From positions 21,540 to 35,107 of the forward strand of contig DJIF01000107.1 in assembly GCA_002433485.1 (NCBI GenBank): a stretch of 13,568 nt of DNA. The letters run 5' to 3'. The DNA is from Deltaproteobacteria bacterium UBA6601 (lineage in GTDB: Bacteria; Myxococcota_A; UBA796; UBA9615). Shown piece by piece: positions 1 through 7,542 of this stretch. The notes below the pieces were generated by a model that was not told where the DNA came from, searched no databases, and saw nothing but the letters and a program-made list of their open reading frames with translations. The number at the start of each line of letters is the position of its first letter. The stretch's first letter is position 1. The position numbers and the translations under genes are program-made.

Positions 1-1295
1 GCTACCGAGTCGTCGTCGTCGCCGTCGCCGGCTGCAACGCAAGGCGCGGCACTGGCGCAGTCAGAGTCTGCGCAGTCAACCGCTGAGTCTCCGTCATCAT
101 CCAGCCCATCGGCACAGTCGGTTTCGGTCAGCGCGGGCGCTGGTCCGCTGGAGAGCACCGTCAAAGAAAGGGTGTATGGACTGACATCTCCTTCAAAGCC
201 GTCGACTACGATGTACCAGGCCGATCCTGCTGTGACATACCAATTGACTGAATTGTCACCACTCGCAACGCAGTTGCCGGGGTCACAGCTGGCAGTGCCA
301 TTGAGTACGAACAGGTCAAGGTCGTCAAAAGAGCCGACTACGTACTCGAGCAACTCATCTGCGGTCTCATTGATCTCCACGGAGACCTGACCATTGGTCG
401 CCGCGACATACTGGTAGACATACTCAGGTCCGCTCTCGTTCCAGTTGGGCTGGCAGTTGTAGGTATTCATCACGCTGGTCGAACCAGATGCATCGTTGGT
501 ACCGCTGATGGAGGCTCCCTCGCTAAGGCTGCCGTCAGCACTGCAGACGCCACTGGTGCAGTTGATGTCCGCAACACAGTCGCTATCGCCACAGTCCGCT
601 ACGCCATCGCCATCGTTATCCAGACCATCGTCGCAGTCTTCGCTGGGCTGGGTGGCCAAGCCATCGTCCTCGGGTCCCGAATCGTCATCGTCACCTGGAA
701 CAGACGCGGCACACTCAAGCTCCAGGACAAAGGAGCCAGCAGCGCCGACATAGCCATCAATGACGACGTAATAGGTCGAACCTGCAACCACATCGAAGAT
801 GGCTTCCAGGTCACCAAAGGCTACACAGCCATCGCTGTGACATCCCTGGGCCAGGTCCTCCATCACGTAAACGTCTAGATCCTGCCCAGCCTCAACCTCA
901 GCCAGCACCGCAGCGACGCTGCCGCTCTCTTCGGCAGTAAAGCTGTAGGCCAGTTCCGGCCCGGTCGCATTCCAGGTGGTGCAGGCATAACGATCGATAA
1001 TGCTCTCGCTGCCAGACTCAGAAGTATCTCCAGTAACGGAAGTTCCACAGGACAACTCCATCGACGGAGTGCAAGCACCGCCGGATGGCTGCGGGGCACC
1101 AAGGTCCTCTTCATCCTGATTGTTGGCATCGTCCTGTCCGCTGGCATCACCATCCTCGTTGCCAGCTTCATCCTCATTGGACGAGCCCTGTTCAGCAGGA
1201 GTCTCCGAGACCGGAGTCGGCGATTCCGAATTACTGCGACAAGCAGACAGGGTGATCATAAGCGAAATTGCAACAAAAGCCGTTATATTACGCAT
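1..1295 (-). CDS. Modular lipoprotein with PPC-like domains and Asp-rich loops (3' end outside window)
   Basis: An open frame runs from ATG at 1295 to the left edge: 431 codons with no stop, so the C-terminus is missing. GGAAG lies about 10 bases upstream of the ATG. The N-terminus is a lipoprotein signal with lipobox LSAC (Cys19). An acidic, low-complexity linker follows (about 20-72). Two similar modules come next, at about 75-195 and 251-380. Each has paired Cys, a DLDV/DLDL strand and a YYVVIDGY or WYIVVDGF strand, as in bacterial pre-peptidase C-terminal (PPC) beta-sandwiches. Each module is followed by an Asp/Cys motif (CDDGLDNDGDGVADCGDSDC at about 221-240, and a variant at about 394-413) that looks like a calcium-binding loop. 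The protein probably sits on the outer membrane. No catalytic domain is visible, so the role is unknown. A module of the same type ends the protein encoded at 11254-13026. Confidence 0.88.
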   Translation of the reverse strand, partial: MRNITAFVAISLMITLSACRSNSESPTPVSETPAEQGSSNEDEAGNEDGDASGQDDANNQDEEDLGAPQPSGGACTPSMELSCGTSVTGDTSESGSESIIDRYACTTWNATGPELAYSFTAEESGSVAAVLAEVEAGQDLDVYVMEDLAQGCHSDGCVAFGDLEAIFDVVAGSTYYVVIDGYVGAAGSFVLELECAASVPGDDDDSGPEDDGLATQPSEDCDDGLDNDGDGVADCGDSDCVADINCTSGVCSADGSLSEGASISGTNDASGSTSVMNTYNCQPNWNESGPEYVYQYVAATNGQVSVEINETADELLEYVVGSFDDLDLFVLNGTASCDPGNCVASGDNSVNWYVTAGSAWYIVVDGFEGDVSPYTLSLTVLSSGPAPALTETDCADGLDDDGDSAVDCADSDCASAAPCVAAGDGDDDDSV

Positions 1296-1457
1296 GTTTA
1301 AAAAACTTCCATTTGGTTGATTTGGCGGAACCTAACAGGAAGCGTCAAGTAAAGCAACGGACTCGTCAGTTTGTTTGTGCTAGCAAGGCCAGCGAGGTCC
1401 TGATGGATTGTGTGCAACAGCACTAAAAACAGCCTTCATGGAGTTGGAGAGTCTTTC
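1296..1457. promoter_or_regulatory. Divergent intergenic region between two lipoprotein genes
   Basis: This 162-base gap separates two divergently transcribed genes and must hold both promoters unless they lie further inside. On the minus strand a TTGACG hexamer (about 1344-1349) resembles a -35 element, but no good -10 follows at the right distance. The 25 bases next to the minus-strand start are A/T-rich. No clear operator or terminator was seen. Confidence 0.35.
1446..1451 (+). promoter_or_regulatory. Ribosome binding site deciding the GTG start at 1458
   Basis: GGAGAG stands 6 bases before GTG at 1458. The upstream in-frame GTG at 1410 has no such site and would add 16 residues ahead of the signal peptide. 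This fixes 1458 as the likely start. Confidence 0.7.
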
Positions 1458-2279
1458 GTGATTCGAACGTCTATTGGCTGGCTGGCTGTTCTCTCAGCGG
1501 TCGTTTTGTGCGCTTGCGAGAGGCCAGTTCCTGAGCCGCCCATCGAAAGGATCAGTTGCGACCAGGACATCAACGGTATCCCCTGGGGAGCAGACCAGCC
1601 GCCAGAATCGGACAGTGATGTGACAGCGGAACTCAGCGAGCTGGATCTGTCCCAGCTCCCAGACCCCATCGACATCTCTCAGATGGTGGAAATCGACCGC
1701 GGCCTAATCTCCTATGCCTTGGAAATAGCACCCACCGAACTGGGGCCACTGCTGAGCCACGAGCAGGCGCTTATGGCAGGAGTTCTGGGCGAGGTTGTGC
1801 TCGCCAGCATCGCGAGAAGCGATAATCCCGATTGGCTCGACCTGGACTTCTTCCGGCGCGGCCTGCAGCACTACTACACCTGCTCCAAAGGCTTTCCAAC
1901 GACACTGGCAGGCTTTGAGTCGGAATTACTTGCGTTCAGCGGGCGTCAGGGCACCGTGGTTGACTCGGTTGCAAAGTGCACAGAACGACGGCTGATCGCT
2001 GCGCCGGAGTCTGGAATCTACGTCAGTCAGACCCTGTTTGAAGGAGTTGTGGAGGAAACCGAGATCGTCCTGACGGATTGGCGAAATGACGGCCAATTGG
2101 ACTTCGTCGTCTACGACGCTGAAGGCAGGCTAACCGACCGCTCACTATTTCCCAGCCTGGGAGGAACACCAGCGGTAATGGGAGCGCCGTACTCCTGCAT
2201 GTCCTGTCACTTCAATGTCACCGACGAAGTGTGGAGCTATGACCTGAGGTTTCCTGATTCGGGGATTTGCAAGGACTAG
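1458..2279 (+). CDS. Small lipoprotein with a single CXXCH haem-binding motif
   Basis: The product is 273 residues from GTG 1458. The N-terminus is Arg followed by a hydrophobic stretch and lipobox LCAC (Cys20), so it should be a lipidated envelope protein. The body is acidic and mostly helical in look, with further Cys residues at about 34, 142 and 174 and one near the C-terminus. Near the end, at about 247-251, lies CMSCH, a classical c-type haem attachment motif, preceded by a short Gly/Pro-rich loop. There is no other CXXCH, and the rest does not resemble a typical cytochrome c fold. I do not recognise the family. The gene faces the imelysin operon and ends 5 bases from the end of the HTTM gene. 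A periplasm-facing electron-transfer or haem-sensing role is an inference from the motif alone. CXXCH in an exported protein normally requires the cytochrome c maturation system. Confidence 0.8.
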   Translation: MIRTSIGWLAVLSAVVLCACERPVPEPPIERISCDQDINGIPWGADQPPESDSDVTAELSELDLSQLPDPIDISQMVEIDRGLISYALEIAPTELGPLLSHEQALMAGVLGEVVLASIARSDNPDWLDLDFFRRGLQHYYTCSKGFPTTLAGFESELLAFSGRQGTVVDSVAKCTERRLIAAPESGIYVSQTLFEGVVEETEIVLTDWRNDGQLDFVVYDAEGRLTDRSLFPSLGGTPAVMGAPYSCMSCHFNVTDEVWSYDLRFPDSGICKD

Positions 2280-2284
2280 GCGGC

Positions 2285-3598
2285 TCACAATGCTGGGTCG
2301 AACCATGAGCCGAGGCTCGCGCTATTAGCCAGATCACGGTTGCGATCGAGCGCGGGACGAGCGGGCCTGCCATTCCAGCTCACCCAGGAGTCTGCGTAGA
2401 TCTGCACGCTCAAGCCCTGGTCAGCATATCTACTGGCCAGGTGCCGACCATAGTCTTCCATCATGTCAGGCTGCGTCGATAGCATCTTGTACTGCAGTGG
2501 ACTGAGCTCGTTGCGGGGACTCACCAGCCAACTGCGATCCTTACTGGGGTCCACCACTCGATATTCAATAAAGCCAGTCTTCTCGATCAGCATGACCCGC
2601 CACGAGAAACGAAAGCCCCGCTCGTTCCAGTTGACCTCCCCGGGGTAGGCCAGGAAGCGTAGCGGTATTGCCACCTGTAGCAGGCACCACAACCCCACAA
2701 ATGCCAGCATCGGCCCGCCCAGGCGCGATGTATCAGCTAGAGGCGCTTGGGGCAGTTTGTGCCACCGGAAGAACCGCAACCTGCGGGGCCAGCCCGGGGC
2801 AAAGAACAAGGTGGCTGAAATGATCATGAGCCACGGAAAGACACCAATGGGAAAGATCATCCATGTCATCACGTGGAACAACACAACTGTAAGAAAGGCC
2901 AGAGTCCGAGTCCGCTGCAGAGAAAGCCAAAGCGGTATTGTCAGATCATAGAGCGCCCCGGCCCAGGACATAGCGATGGCCGTAGCTTGAGCCGCTATCA
3001 GTGAACTCACCAGCGGGACTCCGTCCAAGCCTCGGAGCCAGGTCCACATGGGCTCGCCCCGCAACAACCAGTCCGCATTGAGCTTGGCAAAACCGGCAAA
3101 GAAGTAGACCACGGCAATCTGAAAGCGGAGCAACCACAGCATCCACCTCGGAGCCCGATCCCAGCGCTCTACAAGACCAAGGCGAACATCCAGAGAACCA
3201 CTACGATGAAGCGGCAGGACCAGAGCCAGCACCCCCAGCAGGGTCATCAAGTAATAATGATTGAGGTACGTGGACTTATCGAGGAGTTCAACCCACAGGA
3301 AGCAGACCAACCAGAGCCCAGTGCTCAACCGATACAGAGCACCTAGAGCAATACCCAGTCCGCCTAGAACCATTCCTCCGAACAGCACATAAAGCAGCCA
3401 GAGATCAGGAGTAGGAATCCACTCGAACCCGGAATAGCGGAAATGAAAGCTCGGCTCAACGTAGGTAGGCCGCACCCAGCCCTTGAGCACAAAGCGCAAG
3501 GCGCTAAAAGCAAAAAGCAGTCCCAGCAGCACCCGAAACAGGACCAGCCCCAGCGGATCAATGCCCCGACTCAAGCTCGCACGCAACCGCGCGTACAC
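2285..3598 (-). CDS. HTTM / vitamin K-dependent gamma-carboxylase-like integral membrane protein
   Basis: The product is about 437 residues from GTG 3598, which has GGGGA 8 bases upstream. A TTG at 3643 would add 15 residues and overlap the preceding gene. About eight to ten hydrophobic segments fill the first 320 residues, followed by a roughly 115-residue soluble tail. Family signatures are visible: KSTYLNHYYL (about 108-117), AGFAKLNADWL (about 168-178), a His-rich FHVMTWMIFPIGVFPW segment (about 241-256) and NWNERGFRFSW (about 323-333). AKLNADW lines up with the KKLDADW segment of human gamma-glutamyl carboxylase, whose second Lys (Lys218) is the proposed active base; here that is Lys172. 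Known enzymes of the family use reduced vitamin K, O2 and CO2 to carboxylate Glu residues; most bacterial members have no proven activity. It is the last gene of the Fur-controlled imelysin operon, starting about 4 bases after the upstream stop. The substrate is unknown; the operon's own exported proteins are a guess. Confidence 0.88.
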   Translation of the reverse strand: MYARLRASLSRGIDPLGLVLFRVLLGLLFAFSALRFVLKGWVRPTYVEPSFHFRYSGFEWIPTPDLWLLYVLFGGMVLGGLGIALGALYRLSTGLWLVCFLWVELLDKSTYLNHYYLMTLLGVLALVLPLHRSGSLDVRLGLVERWDRAPRWMLWLLRFQIAVVYFFAGFAKLNADWLLRGEPMWTWLRGLDGVPLVSSLIAAQATAIAMSWAGALYDLTIPLWLSLQRTRTLAFLTVVLFHVMTWMIFPIGVFPWLMIISATLFFAPGWPRRLRFFRWHKLPQAPLADTSRLGGPMLAFVGLWCLLQVAIPLRFLAYPGEVNWNERGFRFSWRVMLIEKTGFIEYRVVDPSKDRSWLVSPRNELSPLQYKMLSTQPDMMEDYGRHLASRYADQGLSVQIYADSWVSWNGRPARPALDRNRDLANSASLGSWFDPAL

Positions 3599-3602
3599 GG
3601 CA

Positions 3603-4727
3603 TTAGTCCCCGTCGGTGTCGTTAAAGCGAACGGTGACCGCAAGGGCCTGAGCGATATCTACCTGCAGGACCACCTGTAACTGACGCAAGATCTCAATGG
3701 TGGCTTCAACCTCATCCGGAGCCGCGAAGATCGTGGCCGACAGCGGCTCGGTGATGGAGGCCAGTGACTGTTCGGAGTCACTCATGGCCAGATCAAAAGA
3801 AGTGACCAGCTCAGCGCGCCGGGCTTCCGGAAGCAGGTCGGCAAGGCCCTTCCCCGAAGAGTTCCCGTAGCTGCCATGGAAGACCTCAACAAGTCCAGCC
3901 AGGTTGGCGCGGCATGCCGCCAGCGAATTGCCGCTATAGGGTGCCTCCAGACGGTCCGGCTGGATCTGCCCCTGCGCTTCAAAACCGATGGGCTTGCCCA
4001 GCTTGAGCAAGCGAATGTTCTCCACGGTGAAGATCATTCGATTCACCAGCTCCGAGACCGCATCCTGGCTGGTGAGGAACCGACCCAACGGGCCCGGCGG
4101 ATTGGCGAATTCAAGCTGCCAATCGTCCCCCTCGCTAGACCAGGCCTGGACCATGGTGGCCGCCCGCGAGGCTGCTTCCGCGCTAAGACCGGTCAACAAC
4201 GCGCAACGGCGCTGGCCAGCAGCACTGCCGGTGAAGGCCTCCAGGCTGTCCTCGCCGCGCTCCCACAGCAACCACTGCACCGCTGGCAGACCCTTGGCGC
4301 CATTAATGACGGAAATCAGGCCTTCTTCATCCACCGCCCCTTCACCGTCCAGAACTTCCTGGACGTTCTCAGGGCGCACTGGCCATAAGTCGAGTTTGCC
4401 GGCGATGGCCCAGGGCTGTTCTCGATGAGGGCCGAAGGCTATGACCTCACTGCGCTTCCAGAGCAGATAAGCCTCACTGATAGCCAACCGGCTGAGTTCA
4501 AGACCGTCCTGGCTGGGCTCGGCACAAAAAGCCTCCACCTCAGCTGCAGCAAGGTCCATGGCGAGCTGAAAATCCGCATAGCGCGGAATGATGACGTTAG
4601 CGGCGAGCGCAGTCAGCACTTCAGGACGAGGATCAGGACCGTTCTCCGCAATAGAGCAGGCCAACTGGATGTGCAATACACACAGGGCCAGCAAGGTAAA
4701 TACTTGCCAGGTTTTCAGAGACTTCAT
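3603..4727 (-). CDS. Imelysin family (M75-like) protein lacking the GxHxxE motif
   Basis: The product is 374 residues from ATG 4727, chosen because AAAGGA stands 6 bases before it. ATG 4742, which overlaps the upstream stop as ATGA, would add only five residues. A signal sequence (Lys near the start, then a hydrophobic run to about residue 24, ending QLAC) indicates export, possibly as a lipoprotein although the lipobox is weak. Family marks are a Trp/Arg-rich block (LLWKRSEVIAFGPHREQPW, about 88-106), LWP (about 114-116) and GLPAVQWLLW (about 146-155). The last aligns with GYHAIEYLLW of the first imelysin in this operon, so the His and Glu of GxHxxE are Pro and Gln here. Gammaproteobacterial operons often carry two imelysins around a di-haem protein, the second being of this divergent type. 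It probably acts as a periplasmic metal-related binding protein rather than a peptidase. The stop is immediately followed by the HTTM gene. Confidence 0.88.
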   Translation of the reverse strand: MKSLKTWQVFTLLALCVLHIQLACSIAENGPDPRPEVLTALAANVIIPRYADFQLAMDLAAAEVEAFCAEPSQDGLELSRLAISEAYLLWKRSEVIAFGPHREQPWAIAGKLDLWPVRPENVQEVLDGEGAVDEEGLISVINGAKGLPAVQWLLWERGEDSLEAFTGSAAGQRRCALLTGLSAEAASRAATMVQAWSSEGDDWQLEFANPPGPLGRFLTSQDAVSELVNRMIFTVENIRLLKLGKPIGFEAQGQIQPDRLEAPYSGNSLAACRANLAGLVEVFHGSYGNSSGKGLADLLPEARRAELVTSFDLAMSDSEQSLASITEPLSATIFAAPDEVEATIEILRQLQVVLQVDIAQALAVTVRFNDTDGD

Positions 4728-4733
4728 GAGTCG

Positions 4734-4739
4734 TCCTTT
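4734..4739 (-). promoter_or_regulatory. Ribosome binding site for the second imelysin
   Basis: AAAGGA (minus strand) lies 6 bases before ATG 4727 and inside the overlap with the end of the di-haem gene, whose TGA is at 4741-4739. The ATGA overlap at 4742 and this site suggest that ribosomes finishing the di-haem gene restart here. Confidence 0.6.
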
Positions 4740-6154
4740 CATAAAGAAGCCAGAAATCGAATAAGGGCTTCGCGATCTTCGGCGTCGAGCGCGCGGAAGC
4801 CGAGCGCTGCTGCTTCCGCCTCTCCGCCGTGCCACAGAATGGCTTCGGCGAAGCCACGGGCTCGACCATCGTGCAGCAGGTTGTCATGACCATTCACGGT
4901 GGGAATCAAGCCCAGGCCCCACAGGGGTGGTGTCTTCCATTCCCGCCCTGTTGCATCGCCCACCGGGCGCCCATCAGCAAGACCCTCCCCCATGTCATGA
5001 AGGAGCAGATCTGTGTAGGGCCAAATGCTCTGCTCCGCCAACTCGGGCAAGGGTGCTGAGTCGCTGGTCTGGTGATTGGGCAGATGACAAGCACTGCAGT
5101 TAAGTTGCGAGAACAGCAGCTTGCCCCGTAAGACCTCGGCCTCCTCCCAGTCCCGGCGGACCGGCACTGCGAGGGCCGCCGCATAGACGGACAGGCCATG
5201 CAGGACTTCCTCTTCGACCTCCGGAACTCCACCGCTCTCCGCAGCAAGGCACTCGGGTTGAAACTCGGTACAGTCGTCATCAGCGAAGATGCTGGTGGTG
5301 ATCCCGATGTCACCGTTCAGAGCAGCGGCTGTCTGAGTTCGAATTGTGGGCTGCTCAGCTTTCCAGCCAAAACGACCGACGCGGAGTTCACCGGTCTCGC
5401 CATCCAGCTGGCTACTTACCCGCCCGGAAATACCGTCTCCATCACTGTCGTCAGGATCGGACAGGCGCAACAGAGTGTCATCGTCCAGTCCCTCAAGGAG
5501 GCCCAGCCCGAACATCTGGGGGGCTATCCGGACCGAAAACATCGTCTCGGAATGGAGACTGCCGTAGTTCAGCTCGGTGAACTCCAGGACCGGGCGGCGC
5601 AGACTGTAGCTACTGCCATCATCGTAGCGACCGGGGAGCTCCTCCCAACTGAGGGTGAAGTCCCCTTCAGGTTCAACATCATTGATGGCGTTGTCATGGA
5701 ATTGGCCTCCATAGACTGATTCAGGGGCCTGTCCGGGGCCCTTCTCCCTTGGCACACTCAAGCGCACCAGCGTGCCCAACTTACTGTCCTCTGAAGACTC
5801 CGGAGGAGCCGCGCGACCATCACGGAAATGACAGACAGCGCATGCCCGAGCATTAAAGACTGGCCCCAGCCCATCGCGAGCGCCAGTGCTGGCAGGAGCC
5901 TCGACCCAGGCATCATTAAAGAACGAATTGCCGACAAAAAACTGAGCTTCGTTGTCAGCGCTCAGGTTGGGCGCAGGAGCAAGAAAGGCATTACGTCCGA
6001 GCAGCAGGGTGTTAGTAGCTTGCCCACCTGGCAACCACTCGCCCTCTTCCAACTCTGCGATCGGACGTGCCGAGACGCAACCAGCCCCGGCGGCTAGCAC
6101 CACCAGGGCTGGAAGCGTGAGGAACAACCTTAGGTCATTCCAGGGGCATCGCAT
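4739..6154 (-). CDS. DUF1111 di-haem oxidoreductase-like protein
   Basis: The product is 471 residues, the usual size for this family. ATG 6154 shares its A with the stop of the upstream imelysin (TAATG), which points to coupled translation. A hydrophobic signal (about 10-25) ends in GAGC, so the protein is exported and perhaps lipidated at Cys26. Two c-type haem motifs are present: CAVCH (105-109) and CSACH (353-357). Between them are an acidic stretch DPDDSDGDGISGR (233-245), likely a calcium loop, and FGLGLLEGL (215-223). The C-terminal part carries LHDMGEGL (385-392) and TPPLWGLG (408-415), both typical of DUF1111 (formerly 'thiol oxidoreductase') and related to di-haem peroxidases. The protein probably moves electrons in the periplasm, perhaps acting on iron or on its imelysin partners. 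The position between two imelysin genes is a recurrent arrangement. Confidence 0.92.
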   Translation of the reverse strand: MRCPWNDLRLFLTLPALVVLAAGAGCVSARPIAELEEGEWLPGGQATNTLLLGRNAFLAPAPNLSADNEAQFFVGNSFFNDAWVEAPASTGARDGLGPVFNARACAVCHFRDGRAAPPESSEDSKLGTLVRLSVPREKGPGQAPESVYGGQFHDNAINDVEPEGDFTLSWEELPGRYDDGSSYSLRRPVLEFTELNYGSLHSETMFSVRIAPQMFGLGLLEGLDDDTLLRLSDPDDSDGDGISGRVSSQLDGETGELRVGRFGWKAEQPTIRTQTAAALNGDIGITTSIFADDDCTEFQPECLAAESGGVPEVEEEVLHGLSVYAAALAVPVRRDWEEAEVLRGKLLFSQLNCSACHLPNHQTSDSAPLPELAEQSIWPYTDLLLHDMGEGLADGRPVGDATGREWKTPPLWGLGLIPTVNGHDNLLHDGRARGFAEAILWHGGEAEAAALGFRALDAEDREALIRFLASL

Positions 6155-7287
6155 TACTCAGTAGGAATCTCAACCGAGAGACCGAGCAAAGTGAAGACCT
6201 CCATGAGGACAGCTTCCTGTCCATCATTGGCCCCGGTCAGGGAATCCACGAGGGCCTGAACCCGCGCGTTACCCTCGGTGTTACCGGGGGCAATCTCCTG
6301 ATCAAAGGGAGGCTGCAGGGCCTGAGCCAGGGTCAGCGATTCCCGAATGCGGCTGTCCACAGTAGCAGCGAGGGTCGCATCCGCGGCCAGCACCACCTCG
6401 TGGACTCCACCACCCTGGATGACCGAGCCATCGGTACGGGTATAGCTGCCTTCCCAAACATTGAGCACACCCTGCAGATCCTGGACCATGTCACGGTGGG
6501 TGTTGTCAGAGAAGCAGGAGTGCTCATCCTCTTGGTCACCGCTGGTAAGAGCCGCCTGAATCCGCTCACCGCCAGTCTCAAAGCCACTGAGGATGATCAT
6601 GCCGGTGAGAATCTTCTCGGTGGCAGCGGAGCTGTCGAGCGCCGCGAATTCACTGCGATAGTTGCCGGCCATACCGTCCATCCATGCGGAAGTGAGGGAC
6701 TCAAGGTGCCCCACCAGCATGTCGCTGACGGTCGCGAGATAGGTGCCCATGCGCGCACCATTGGCATCGGTGTAGTCCGTGTGAGGACGGTTACCAGGGC
6801 CGTTGGGGTCAGTGTCAGCTCCCCACAGCAGGTACTCGATGGCGTGGTATCCGACCGCAATGGAGTCCTCATTGGGAGTCTCATTCTGACCCTCAAGGTA
6901 GGCAGCGGTGATCTCGTCGGTGCCTGCGATGATCGTATCAATGTGGCTCTCATCAAGGGGCCATGCGTTCAGAAGACCCTCAGGGCCGTCGGTGGGGTTG
7001 TCAATAGGACCGTCGTAGAAGCGATAGACCTCAGTCTGAAGGTAGGGCTCACGAGCAGCGAGCCACGCAGTCTTGGCGGCCTCAAGGCCTTCTGCGCTGG
7101 GAGCTGCGACGAAAGCGTCAATGGCCTCATCGAGTTCACGAGCGGTAGAAACAGAGTCTTCATAGCTGGCCAATACGATGGCCGCATAGTTGGACTGCAG
7201 GTCAGTAGCTGGGTCACCACAGCCGGTGCATACGATTAGCAAACTAACCGAAAGGAGAATGGCTGAGGTCCATTTGGAGATGTGCAT
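6154..7287 (-). CDS. IrpA-type imelysin family lipoprotein (iron-regulated)
   Basis: The product is 377 residues from ATG 7287, with AGGA 9 bases upstream. The signal peptide has Lys5, a hydrophobic core and CTGC at 20-23, so lipidation at Cys23 is likely. The M75/imelysin motif GxHxxE is intact as GYHAIE (146-151), followed by YLLWG. Other family marks are YRFYDGPIDNP (about 88-98), LNAWPLDESHID (about 106-117) and DEHSCFSDNTHRDMVQD, an IrpA-type block. Imelysins of this group are envelope proteins linked to iron uptake; the GxHxxE residues are thought to bind metal, and peptidase activity is doubtful for most members. It is the first gene of the operon, downstream of a Fur box, and its stop overlaps the start of the di-haem gene. 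It probably captures or presents iron in the periplasm under iron limitation. Confidence 0.92.
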   Translation of the reverse strand: MHISKWTSAILLSVSLLIVCTGCGDPATDLQSNYAAIVLASYEDSVSTARELDEAIDAFVAAPSAEGLEAAKTAWLAAREPYLQTEVYRFYDGPIDNPTDGPEGLLNAWPLDESHIDTIIAGTDEITAAYLEGQNETPNEDSIAVGYHAIEYLLWGADTDPNGPGNRPHTDYTDANGARMGTYLATVSDMLVGHLESLTSAWMDGMAGNYRSEFAALDSSAATEKILTGMIILSGFETGGERIQAALTSGDQEDEHSCFSDNTHRDMVQDLQGVLNVWEGSYTRTDGSVIQGGGVHEVVLAADATLAATVDSRIRESLTLAQALQPPFDQEIAPGNTEGNARVQALVDSLTGANDGQEAVLMEVFTLLGLSVEIPTE

Positions 7288-7374
7288 TACAAGAATTCCT
7301 GTGTGTAGATTGAAGCCCGAACAAAGTTCCGAGCCGTTGTTGTAGCGCCCGATGAACGAGCGAGATCGTTAGCT

Positions 7375-7399
7375 TTCAGCGACCTGGGGGGGGGCTGAA
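7375..7399 (-). promoter_or_regulatory. Leader stem-loop with C9 run at the 5' end of the operon mRNA
   Basis: On the minus strand TTCAGC (7399-7394) and GCTGAA (7380-7375) can pair around a 13-base loop that contains most of a run of nine C (7394-7386). If the promoter at 7407-7435 is right, transcription starts near 7400 and this hairpin sits at the very 5' end of the leader. It could protect the mRNA or bind an RNA or protein. Function is not shown. Confidence 0.4.
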
Positions 7400-7406
7400 C
7401 GGCGGC

Positions 7407-7435
7407 ACCATATTGATATTGATAATCATAATCAA
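7407..7435 (-). promoter_or_regulatory. Sigma-70-type promoter of the imelysin operon
   Basis: On the minus strand TTGATT (7435-7430) and TATGGT (7412-7407) are separated by 17 bases, each matching four of six consensus positions. It points at the imelysin operon and would give a leader of about 113 bases. The Fur box occupies the spacer, so bound Fur-Fe(II) would block RNA polymerase. Confidence 0.55.
7415..7433. promoter_or_regulatory. Fur box
   Basis: GATATTGATAATCATAATC matches the classical 19-base Fur box GATAATGATAATCATTATC at 17 of 19 positions. The surrounding bases extend the pattern: TTGATA repeats twice, followed by ATCATA and ATCAAG, giving two overlapping 7-1-7 dyads shifted by 6 bases. 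Such a layout is known to bind two Fur dimers. The site lies between the -35 and -10 elements upstream of the imelysin operon, so iron-dependent repression is expected. Confidence 0.85.
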
Positions 7436-7542
7436 GATCACTTGGGGCAGTTTTTTACTCGTCGGTCCGATCTAAGGCCCAAGCAATGCGCTACCAATCG
7501 GGCGCTGCAAGCGGCTTAAGGCGAAGATTCTTGAGCCATACA

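Noticed and set aside
875..1177. Minus-strand 100-residue frame at the left edge
   Set aside because: It is out of frame with the lipoprotein gene, which runs unbroken through the same bases with a lipobox and repeated modules.
3599..3643. TTG start at 3643 for the HTTM gene
   Set aside because: No ribosome binding site, and it would overlap 41 bases of the upstream gene; GTG 3598 has GGGGA at a good distance. Not fully excluded.
3876..4889. Three plus-strand open frames of 146-170 residues opposite the second imelysin and the end of the di-haem gene
   Set aside because: They overlap each other and genes with strong motifs; composition is that of reversed codons.
6400..7239. 279-residue open frame on the plus strand opposite the first imelysin
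   Set aside because: It is the antisense shadow of a gene with clear family motifs; no ribosome binding site or recognisable domain.
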